From: JANQTF01 sp036835375
GTDB lineage: Bacteria > Bacteroidota > Bacteroidia > J057
Assembly: GCA_036835375.1 (NCBI GenBank)
Contig: DAITMB010000112.1
Location: 1-16,903 of the forward strand
Reading direction: 5' to 3'
Length of the DNA stretch: 16,903 nucleotides
Below are positions 7,525 to 13,696 of this stretch, one piece after another (the stretch's first letter is position 1; every line of letters starts with the position of its first letter). The notes beneath the pieces are model-generated. The model did not search any database. It was not told the origin of the DNA and worked only from the letters and a program-made list of their open reading frames with translations. The translations under genes and the position numbers were made by a program.

Positions 7525-9036
7525 ATGGCTAAATCTCCGTTGCTTCCAAGGTTGATGGCTTGTATCAAGGAAAATGAGCGCGCCGCCTTCGAGAAATGGG
7601 TGGAAATGGAGACGGTCGATCAAGCCTCGGCCCACGTAATTTGGTTTCGGGCTTTGTGGGAAAAACTCGCCCAACATGGCTTTCCATCAACGGTGTCGCA
7701 GGAGCAGCTCAACCAGTGGTGGGCAGAGACCTTTCCAGGTCGGCCTGTCGCGCATCGTGGCATGGCCAACCTCAACCTGACCCTCGCGCGGATCACGGAA
7801 AATTTCATTGCTTACCAGGAAAACAAAAAGCTCAAGGCTCGAAAACACTCGGGACTGCTCTATGGACTCCTTCAGCGTGGCGACAAGCGGCTGTTTGTGT
7901 CTTATCTGAAAAATGCGAAGCAAGCCTACCAGTCATACAGCATCGATCGTGTGGACTACCAGTATTTTGCAGGCTGGAAAGAATTGTTAAACATCGAAAA
8001 AGAGTGGCATTTTTATCACAAGGACAAATGGTACCGGGGATACGAAGCGCACAACCAAGCGATGGAGGACCAGGTGTTTTCACTGGCGAGTGTCATGGCG
8101 ACCATCGAAGTAAATCTGGGAAGGATTGAAAAACCTGAACAATTATCATTTGTCGAAAGAGAGACCTACCGCATGCTTCCCCACATCCTGGACATCGCGC
8201 CTGATTATGCGAAAGTGATCTACCAGATGTTTCTGTGGAACAGTGTGCCAGAAATTCCTTCCCAGCAAGACTTGCAGCGCTGCGTCAACTTACTGATGGG
8301 GGAATATGATCGTATCCGCAGCGACTTGGCTGCGAGCTTGACGATTCTGTTGCAAAATCTGATCAAAAAGTGGGAGCGATCAGCGGTAAATGCTCCCTAT
8401 GTGCTGACATATCGCGCAGAGTTATACCACCAGTTGATGACGAGAAAATTTCTCGTCATGAGCAAAAACCACTTCCACAATTTGACGAAAATTCACTTTC
8501 AGGCGATCACTTTGAAGCATCCCCGGCTGAGGTTTTCGCTGGATGAAGAGAGAAACGACCAAGTCGCTCCTTTGCTGCAATCTGCCTATCGGTTTTTGGA
8601 GAGATCCATCCATGACTTGCCGCAGGACCACCGCGAACACGCTTATTTTTTATTGAAAGCACACTACTTCTTCGAGACAGAAGACAATGCTTCTCTGGAC
8701 GAAGTTTTTGCACAGCTTGCTTTCACGGCCAGCCCGGATAAGATCTACGAAACCAGCCTGAGGTGGCTTCAGACCAAGTATCTTTTTCTGCGTGATAACC
8801 GAGCACCTGATTTGATTGATGTCTTGGATCGAAACATTCAGTATGTCCGCCGAAATGGTGTTAATTCGATTTACGCGTCTTTTTTTGTCGGGATGGAGCA
8901 AGCTTTCAAAGCCATTCGGGCTTTGGCCACTGCGGATCCATCGACCGACAACCGCGAAAGCCTCCGGCAGATGATTCTCGATAGCGAGCATCTCGAAGAT
9001 CGCATTTGGCTCAGCCAAATGGCGCTCGTTGACTGA
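7525..9036 (+). CDS. Large helical protein of duplicated module, copy 2 (unknown function)
   Basis: This 503-residue protein starts at an ATG following AT-rich DNA. It appears alpha-helical throughout, with no signal peptide or transmembrane helix, so it is presumably cytoplasmic. By eye it aligns end to end with the 4683-6320 product: WFRALW at 40-45 against WFLVLW, LLYGLLQRGDKRLFVSYLK against a matching LFAIMRAG...TYYLK segment, a DLAASLTILLQNLI segment against DLGTNVLFLLNNLI, and DRIWLSQM at the end against DKEWLCTEM. Similarity is low, so the duplication is old. Copy 1 is about 40 residues longer, mainly from the middle. No catalytic or nucleotide-binding motif is recognised. It converges on a small T9SS sorting-domain protein with a 55-bp gap, repeating the arrangement of copy 1. 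Confidence 0.92.
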   Translation: MAKSPLLPRLMACIKENERAAFEKWVEMETVDQASAHVIWFRALWEKLAQHGFPSTVSQEQLNQWWAETFPGRPVAHRGMANLNLTLARITENFIAYQENKKLKARKHSGLLYGLLQRGDKRLFVSYLKNAKQAYQSYSIDRVDYQYFAGWKELLNIEKEWHFYHKDKWYRGYEAHNQAMEDQVFSLASVMATIEVNLGRIEKPEQLSFVERETYRMLPHILDIAPDYAKVIYQMFLWNSVPEIPSQQDLQRCVNLLMGEYDRIRSDLAASLTILLQNLIKKWERSAVNAPYVLTYRAELYHQLMTRKFLVMSKNHFHNLTKIHFQAITLKHPRLRFSLDEERNDQVAPLLQSAYRFLERSIHDLPQDHREHAYFLLKAHYFFETEDNASLDEVFAQLAFTASPDKIYETSLRWLQTKYLFLRDNRAPDLIDVLDRNIQYVRRNGVNSIYASFFVGMEQAFKAIRALATADPSTDNRESLRQMILDSEHLEDRIWLSQMALVD

Positions 9037-9051
9037 ATTAGCTCACCAACA

Positions 9052-9074
9052 GGTGCACCGAATATCGGTGCACC
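9052..9074. terminator. Perfect hairpin between convergent genes, module copy 2
   Basis: Arms GGTGCACCGA (9052-9061) and TCGGTGCACC (9065-9074) are exact inverse complements around an ATA loop, centred in the 55 bp between the two convergent stop codons. The stem reads the same for both strands and could serve both genes, but no T tract follows on either side. A bidirectional 3'-end or mRNA-stability element is the likely role. Confidence 0.55.
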
Positions 9075-9091
9075 CCTCAACAAGATGTTCA

Positions 9092-9502
9092 TTACGCCTG
9101 AATCACAATCCGCACGACTTCTGTCCCTTCGCTCGTGTCCACATGGAAGTCATAGGTGCCTGGCAGAAGACTGGCAGTCCAGGTCACCCCCGTGGTGTAG
9201 TTGGCTTGGAAGACGAGGGTGGCTCCAGCATCATAGATCTTGATGCCAATGAAGTGGACCCCTTGAGCCGCATGAATTTCTAGGTATTCCGTGGCGGGAT
9301 TTGGGTAAATCGCGATGTAAGGCGGTTCCTCTGGAGAGTCAATGGAGAAGGGGACGGGCTGAATCTCAACGATAATCGGCTCTGGCTGGCTACCCAGCAG
9401 GGGCAAGAAGGCGAGCAGAAGAGCTGCAAGCATCACAAAGTAGGTGGAAATCGGCGCAAACAGGCCACTGTGGCGGTTTGCACCACGCGGGGTGGTGTTC
9501 AT
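9092..9502 (-). CDS. Small secreted T9SS sorting-domain protein, module copy 2
   Basis: This 136-residue protein has a hydrophobic N-terminal segment at about 17-38 (STYFVMLAALLLAFLPLL) preceded by basic residues, consistent with a signal peptide cleaved near LLGSQP. A proline/glutamate-rich linker follows (SPEEPP), then IYPNPAT (65-71) and a complete type A sorting-domain pattern (FIGIKIYDAGATLVF, then LPGTYDFHV, then TSEG and RIVIQA). It has no additional cargo domain. It aligns with the 6436-6795 product from VxIxPxP onward, with about a third of positions identical by eye. It should be exported by Sec and then T9SS, after which very little mature protein would remain if the domain is cleaved. 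It is convergent with the large helical protein of copy 2. Function unknown. Confidence 0.87.
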   Translation of the reverse strand: MNTTPRGANRHSGLFAPISTYFVMLAALLLAFLPLLGSQPEPIIVEIQPVPFSIDSPEEPPYIAIYPNPATEYLEIHAAQGVHFIGIKIYDAGATLVFQANYTTGVTWTASLLPGTYDFHVDTSEGTEVVRIVIQA

Positions 9503-9611
9503 GGGTAGTGGAATAAAAAAGATGAAATCAAAACAAGATCGAAGAGCACACGAATTTTAGCCGACTCACTATCCTGAATTGGCATATTGTAGTCGATTGA
9601 CTAGGTCAATG

Positions 9612-9628
9612 TGTGGATCAGATCCACA
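9612..9628. promoter_or_regulatory. 17-bp perfect palindrome
   Basis: TGTGGATC and GATCCACA flank a single A, giving 8+1+8 symmetry. It lies 110 bp upstream of the minus-strand small secreted gene and 350 bp upstream of the plus-strand dehydrogenase. A dimeric regulator site is the natural reading. The half-site TGTGGATC also appears, on the minus strand, in the 7114-7151 hairpin. Confidence 0.4.
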
Positions 9629-9711
9629 TCCGGCAGCAAATTGCTTGAATTCTGTTGATATGACTTAGTAACGTCGATGTGGTATATTGGTTACAAGACT
9701 CCTCCTCATTC

Positions 9712-9739
9712 TGTCAAATATTTTTAAAAATTGTCAAAT
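9712..9739. promoter_or_regulatory. Direct repeat TGTCAAAT flanking an AT palindrome
   Basis: TGTCAAAT occurs at 9712-9719 and 9732-9739, exactly 20 bp apart (about two helical turns). The twelve bases between are the perfect palindrome ATTTTTAAAAAT. Such geometry fits side-by-side binding of a regulator on one DNA face, about 240-270 bp upstream of the PQQ dehydrogenase start. It is a candidate site only. Confidence 0.35.
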
Positions 9740-9978
9740 GGGGTAAATCAGCCCATGCCCATGGGTTGCATCCTGTCGTAGTCTGTGCTGTGAACAGGAC
9801 CAACCTCTTCTATTTCGAGTTCTCTTGCCTTCGCCACAGCTTTTTCTGTAGAATCCCGTAGATTGAGCAGGAAAATCGTGATGAAAGACTTTTTCCCACG
9901 GCTTTTCTGCTAATTCCTGATTTGAACCATTTCACCTGCAGCCACATCGGCTGTTTCGATCATTAATCCCAACCCAAT

Positions 9979-11136
9979 ATGACTTCTGCGATTACCCTGC
10001 GCTTACTTCTGCTCAATAGCCTCTGGCTGACAGGATTTGCTGCGATCACCCTCCAAACCTGTGCTCAGCCCGCTGATCACGTGCCCGGAACGCTCGAAAA
10101 GACTGTCACTGTCAGAGTCGATACCCTCGCCGACGATCTCGAAGTGCCTTGGTCCATCGCCTTTTTACCAAACGGCGACCTGCTGTTCACCGAGCGTGAA
10201 GGAAATATCCGTGTCATCCGAAACGGCAAACTCCTCGAAGATCCCATCTCCGGCGTACCTGAGGTCCAGTCCAAGGGACAAGGAGGCTTGTTCGATCTGA
10301 AGCTTCACCCTCAATATGAACAAAACGGATGGATCTACATGACTTACGCCGCTCCCGGCCTCGAAGGCGAAGAAGGCGAAGGTACCAACACCGCGCTGAT
10401 GCGTGCCAAGCTGGATGGCATGACCCTGGTCAACCACGAACTGCTATTCAAGGCAACCCCAAACTATGAGACCAACCACCACTATGGTGGAAGAATTGCC
10501 TTCGACGACCAAGGCTACCTCTTTCTGACAGTCGGCGACCGCGGTGGACAAGACGAGGCGCAGCTCCTCTCCACCTATCGTGGCAAAGTCCTTCGACTTC
10601 ATGACGACGGACGCATTCCCACTGACAATCCCTACGTTGACCAAGAAGGCGCTCATCCAGAGATCTATTCCTACGGTCACCGCAACCCGCAAGGGCTCAT
10701 CACCCGCGGCAATCAGGTATGGGCACATGAGCATGGCCCCCGTGGCGGCGACGAACTCAACCTTGTGGAGCCTACGCTCAACTATGGCTGGCCTGTGATT
10801 AGCTATGGCATCAATTATAACGGGACCATTCTCACTGAAGACACGGTGATGGAAGGGATGGAGCAACCCGTCACCTACTGGGTGCCGTCCATTGCTCCCT
10901 GCGGCATGGACATGGTGACTTCCGATCGCTACGGCGACTGGAAAGGCGATTTCCTCATCGGGTCGCTGAAGTTTTCTTATCTCGTGCGCTGTAAAATGGA
11001 GGGAGACAAAGTGCTGGGGCAGGAGATTCTGCTTCAAGACATTGGCCGGGTTCGCGCGGTCACTCAGGGTCCGGACGGCTATATCTACCTCGGGATCGAA
11101 GGTCCGGGAATGATCATTCGCCTCATGCCTGAGTAA
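9979..11136 (+). CDS. PQQ-dependent sugar dehydrogenase (soluble aldose dehydrogenase type)
   Basis: This 385-residue protein matches the GSDH/YliI (Asd) family of six-bladed propellers that oxidise aldoses in the periplasm with pyrroloquinoline quinone and calcium. A signal peptide precedes CAQPAD; the LQTC sequence is a poor lipobox, so a lipoprotein is possible but not favoured. Family motifs appear in order: VPWSIAFLPNGDLLFTERE (56-74), QGGLFDLKLHP (101-111), NHHYGGR with the expected catalytic histidine (166-172), GHRNPQG (233-239), HEHGPRGGDE (250-259), WVPSIAPCGM (301-310, usually SGM), GRVRAV with PQQ-contacting arginines (356-361) and DGYIYL (366-371). The protein looks complete and active. 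The next gene is a c-type cytochrome, its likely electron acceptor. The true sugar substrate cannot be read from the sequence. Confidence 0.94.
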   Translation: MTSAITLRLLLLNSLWLTGFAAITLQTCAQPADHVPGTLEKTVTVRVDTLADDLEVPWSIAFLPNGDLLFTEREGNIRVIRNGKLLEDPISGVPEVQSKGQGGLFDLKLHPQYEQNGWIYMTYAAPGLEGEEGEGTNTALMRAKLDGMTLVNHELLFKATPNYETNHHYGGRIAFDDQGYLFLTVGDRGGQDEAQLLSTYRGKVLRLHDDGRIPTDNPYVDQEGAHPEIYSYGHRNPQGLITRGNQVWAHEHGPRGGDELNLVEPTLNYGWPVISYGINYNGTILTEDTVMEGMEQPVTYWVPSIAPCGMDMVTSDRYGDWKGDFLIGSLKFSYLVRCKMEGDKVLGQEILLQDIGRVRAVTQGPDGYIYLGIEGPGMIIRLMPE

Positions 11137-11163
11137 GGAAAGTATCTTTCTACACATCAACAA

Positions 11164-11212
11164 ATGGCCGGAGATACCCCTTTGCCTCACAAGCGGAGCT
11201 ATCTCTGGCCAT
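11164..11212 (+). terminator. Long stem-loop after the PQQ dehydrogenase
   Basis: ATGGCCGGAGATA (11164-11176) pairs with TATCTCTGGCCAT (11200-11212) over 13 positions with one G-U wobble and a 23-nt loop. It begins 28 bp after the dehydrogenase stop. Only CTTTGCT follows, so it is a weak intrinsic terminator or an attenuating/processing structure before the cytochrome gene. Confidence 0.45.
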
Positions 11213-11227
11213 CTTTGCTAAGATGGC
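11208..11227 (+). promoter_or_regulatory. Short hairpin that competes with the preceding stem
   Basis: GCCATCTT (11208-11215) and AAGATGGC (11220-11227) form a perfect 8-bp stem with a TGCT loop. Its left arm reuses the last bases of the longer stem's right arm, so both cannot form fully at once. This is the layout of an attenuator-like switch, though no ligand domain or aptamer is recognised. Confidence 0.35.
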
Positions 11228-11237
11228 TGAGAGACAA

Positions 11238-11309
11238 ATGAAGTTCTTTGCCGTAATCCTGTGTGTCGCGGCGTCAGCTGTTACAATCCCATGGCGTCTC
11301 GCGCGTTGA
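11238..11309 (+). CDS. Possible 23-codon leader ORF before the cytochrome gene
   Basis: An ATG just after the competing hairpins opens a frame of 23 codons whose product, beginning MKFFAVILCVAASAV, looks like a signal peptide core. It stops at 11309, 54 bp before the cytochrome c start. It may be a leader peptide, the remnant of a secreted gene, or chance. Coding use is not demonstrated. Confidence 0.18.
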   Translation: MKFFAVILCVAASAVTIPWRLAR

Positions 11310-11363
11310 CACGACCAGAAGAAAGGCTGTTTCCGATTTTCAAGTTACCCTATCTCCAACCCG

Positions 11364-11768
11364 ATGAACATCAGATTCGTTTTTATCCTATTTTTCTCCG
11401 GACTCCTTCTGTCCCTCTCGCCCTTTCAGGACGATCTTGCGCAAAGCATTGCCCGCGGGGATGATCTCTATCAACAATATTGTGTGCAATGTCACTTAGG
11501 CCAAGGGGAAGGTGTGCCTGGCGTGTATCCTCCCTTGGCGGGAGCAGATTATTTTTTAGATGATCCTGACAAAGGAATTCGTGCAGTAAAATATGGCTTG
11601 CACGGTCCGATTGTGGTGAATGGCAAGCCTTATAAAGGCTACATGGCCAAGCCCGGCCTGGACGATGACGAAGTGGCCGATGTCATGAATTACCTCCTCC
11701 ACAGTTGGGGCAATGAGTCAGAAGTCGTGGTGACAAAAGAGATGGTCGCGAGCGTCACCAAAAAATAG
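11364..11768 (+). CDS. Secreted class I cytochrome c
   Basis: This 134-residue protein has a signal peptide (MNIRFVFILFFSGLLLSLS), one haem-binding motif CVQCH at 40-44 and the class I feature GEGVPGVYPPLAG (48-60). A likely distal haem ligand is Met94 in GYMAKPGL, and a C-terminal helix LDDDEVADVMNYLLHSWG (99-116) follows. It should be a periplasmic monohaem electron carrier. It follows the PQQ-dependent sugar dehydrogenase after 227 bp on the same strand. Similar cytochromes commonly accept electrons from quinoprotein dehydrogenases, so a two-component sugar-oxidation chain feeding a terminal oxidase is inferred. The intervening structured leader suggests its expression can be uncoupled from the dehydrogenase. 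Confidence 0.94.
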   Translation: MNIRFVFILFFSGLLLSLSPFQDDLAQSIARGDDLYQQYCVQCHLGQGEGVPGVYPPLAGADYFLDDPDKGIRAVKYGLHGPIVVNGKPYKGYMAKPGLDDDEVADVMNYLLHSWGNESEVVVTKEMVASVTKK

Positions 11769-11831
11769 GTCCACTTGCGCTATCTATTCAACCAGCTTTG
11801 GTAGCGGAGTGATCTCTTTTGCTCAGATTCC

Positions 11832-11859
11832 TACGCCAAATCAAGTACGCCAAATCAAG
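11832..11859. repeat. Perfect 14-bp tandem duplication at a gene end
   Basis: TACGCCAAATCAAG occurs twice back to back (11832-11845 and 11846-11859). The second copy covers the stop codon (11855-11857) of the glutamine amidotransferase gene on the minus strand. The first copy lies just past it. It looks like a recent slippage duplication with no effect on the protein end. Confidence 0.9.
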
Positions 11860-12547
11860 AAAGGAGAAGCAGTCGCTTGACCCACTCGCCGATGAGGTTG
11901 GCGTCGAGGGGGGTTTGAAGGCTGTCAAGACCACGTTGGACTTTTTCTGCGCCAATGCGCTCCACTCGACTTTCCATGAGGGCGCGGTCATAAGATGGCG
12001 TAAATTCTGGGTGCGCCTGGATCCCAAGCATGCGCCCATCTACCAAAAACATCCCCACCGGGCAGTCCGATGAAGTCGCGAGCAGTTCAGCGCCTGGCGG
12101 CAATTGCTGCACTTGGTCCTGGCACATCATGAGAAGTTGCACTTCATCTGGAAAAGGATTCATCCACGCGTGCTGCTGATGTATAGTGAATCGATGCACC
12201 CCCACACACCATCCTTGCGGAGAAGGAGCGACTTTACCTCCAAGAGATTCTGCGAGCAGCTGATGCCCAAAGCACAGCCCCACATAAGGGCGCTGCACGC
12301 GCTGAATTTCGCGGACAAATGCTTGCAGACGGCGAATCCAGGGGATTTCTTCATACACTGAAAAGCGTGACCCATTGACCAGCCAGGCATCGCAGTGCAT
12401 GGCGCTCGGTGGAAAGTCATCGTCCACGACATGAAAAATCTCTGTTTCCACTGAGGGAAGCCAGGCGTGGATCATGTCAGGATAGCTGCCTGCCCAGGAG
12501 AGGTGTGCCGCTGGGACATGGTCGCAGATCAAAAGCCCAAGTTTCAT
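11855..12547 (-). CDS. Class I glutamine amidotransferase domain protein
   Basis: This stand-alone 230-residue GATase1 protein hydrolyses glutamine to release ammonia, or a related gamma-glutamyl amide. The triad is visible: nucleophile Cys92 in the elbow VGLCFGHQLLAESLGG (89-104), and His179 and Glu181 in QAHPEF (177-182). DAWLVNGS (53-60) matches the oxyanion-side loop. It resembles the GuaA amidotransferase domain without the ATP-pyrophosphatase part, like many uncharacterised GMP-synthase-related proteins. Its synthase partner or true substrate is not encoded nearby. It starts 15 bp after an NlpC/P60 hydrolase gene on the same strand, so the two are probably cotranscribed. A role in peptidoglycan or peptide amide metabolism is therefore conceivable but unproven. 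The stop codon lies in a 14-bp tandem repeat. Confidence 0.9.
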   Translation of the reverse strand: MKLGLLICDHVPAAHLSWAGSYPDMIHAWLPSVETEIFHVVDDDFPPSAMHCDAWLVNGSRFSVYEEIPWIRRLQAFVREIQRVQRPYVGLCFGHQLLAESLGGKVAPSPQGWCVGVHRFTIHQQHAWMNPFPDEVQLLMMCQDQVQQLPPGAELLATSSDCPVGMFLVDGRMLGIQAHPEFTPSYDRALMESRVERIGAEKVQRGLDSLQTPLDANLIGEWVKRLLLLS

Positions 12548-12562
12548 GGTCGCAAGCTACGA

Positions 12563-13378
12563 TCACTTCACCTTGTCCACGTCTGCGATGCGGCGAATTC
12601 TTCGGAGATTTTTCTTTTCTACATCACTGAGGCTACGCTTCACTTTGCCTTGACGCTTGGTCAGGTCGAGGTTGCGGTACCAATCTTGTCGCTCAAAATA
12701 GCGCTGTAGCTCTTTGTCTCTGAAGCGGTAGCCATTTCTTGCCCAGACTTCGGCTTGCATCAACTCTGCCTCGCGCGGCGTGAGTCGCTTGAGTTCCCGG
12801 CGATTCAGCTTGCGAATCGAAGCCTCGGGATATGTGCCTGGTGCGTAGGTGAGAGCGGGTGCATCTACCCGGCGACGGGTGATCGTGGCATCGTTCCAGA
12901 CACGACGACCAAAAGTGAAGCCATCTCTCCAGTAAGCATCTCCCAACGTGGACACCATGACGCCTCGTGAACTGGAAGTATGAATAAACCAAACTTGTGT
13001 GCCTTGTGTCTTGGTAACGAGACCGACGTGGCTGATTTTTCCACGCAACTTAAAGAAGACGAGGTCTCCTCTTTCCAATCTGCGCTGATCCACCTTCGTG
13101 CCGATCCCAGACTGCGCCTGTGAGGTGCGGGGAAGTGTAATTCCAACGGACGCAAAGCTTTGCACCATCAGGCCGGAGCAGTCGATGCCGCGGGTAGTCG
13201 TGCCGCCCGTGCGGTGAGGAGTGCCGAGATAGGATTCAGCTGTGCGCACCACGTCGTCGATCATGGCTTCCAGTGAGCGGTCTTCGTTCGCATGTACTGC
13301 TGCGAAGCCGAAGAAGCATAGGAAGAATAGGAAGGATCGAATCGGTAGCGTAGTTGGGGAAAAGCGTGGGTGGTTCAT
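12563..13378 (-). CDS. Secreted NlpC/P60 peptidoglycan hydrolase with C-terminal YARHG domain
   Basis: I use the ATG at 13376-13378 (271 residues); the longest frame starts at a GTG (13411). A signal peptide (SFLFFLCFFGFAAVHA) is followed by an NlpC/P60 cysteine peptidase domain, which cleaves cell-wall stem peptides. Numbered from the chosen ATG, the catalytic Cys67 lies in RGIDCSGLMVQSFASVG, His117 in KISHVGLV, and His133 in WFIHTSSSRGV. After a basic linker the C-terminus has LTPREAELMQAEVWARNGY followed by FRDKELQRYF and DWY. This is the YARHG domain pattern, an extracellular module of unknown function. The tail is very lysine/arginine-rich. It is upstream of the glutamine amidotransferase by 15 bp. 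It is probably periplasmic and active in wall remodelling. Confidence 0.93.
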   Translation of the reverse strand: MNHPRFSPTTLPIRSFLFFLCFFGFAAVHANEDRSLEAMIDDVVRTAESYLGTPHRTGGTTTRGIDCSGLMVQSFASVGITLPRTSQAQSGIGTKVDQRRLERGDLVFFKLRGKISHVGLVTKTQGTQVWFIHTSSSRGVMVSTLGDAYWRDGFTFGRRVWNDATITRRRVDAPALTYAPGTYPEASIRKLNRRELKRLTPREAELMQAEVWARNGYRFRDKELQRYFERQDWYRNLDLTKRQGKVKRSLSDVEKKNLRRIRRIADVDKVK

Positions 13379-13620
13379 GGGTTTGATCTTTGGTCTGATG
13401 GAGATCTGCACTCTTTCTACTGGGTCTGTCCATGGGCCGGAGCGCCTGAGGAACTTTCCGTGAATGGATGATATACAAAGAGGATACGTATTGATGTCTC
13501 AAATGTCAGGCCAATGACCATTCGAATGGCAGGGCCCGTGTCGATGATGGCTGACTTCAGTGTAGGAAATCGGAGTGAACGTAGCGGAAAAATTCTCTCT
13601 CGTGGAGGATTCATACGACG

Positions 13621-13658
13621 AAAAACGCCCATTCGTCCAACATCAGGGCGAATGGGCG
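13621..13658 (-). terminator. Intrinsic terminator of clpX
   Basis: CGCCCATTCG (13626-13635) and CGAATGGGCG (13649-13658) pair perfectly, and the stem extends inward by three more pairs (one G-U). On the minus strand five T follow directly. It lies 38 bp after the clpX stop codon and ends the clpP-clpX unit. Between it and the NlpC/P60 start (13379-13620) I see no gene. Confidence 0.9.
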
Positions 13659-13696
13659 AAATGATATACGACAAAGTGAGCTTTGTACTACGCGAA

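Larger units (their letters stand above)
9503..9978. other. Divergent intergenic region with candidate operators
   Basis: These 476 bp separate small protein 2 (minus) from the PQQ dehydrogenase (plus). No convincing gene is seen; a 60-codon plus frame at 9679-9861 lacks coding character. Two ordered DNA elements are listed separately, at 9612-9628 and 9712-9739. Promoters for both flanking genes should lie here but could not be placed. Confidence 0.55.

Noticed and set aside
10444..11190. 248-codon minus-strand frame
   Set aside because: Shadow of the PQQ dehydrogenase, which carries all family motifs on the plus strand.
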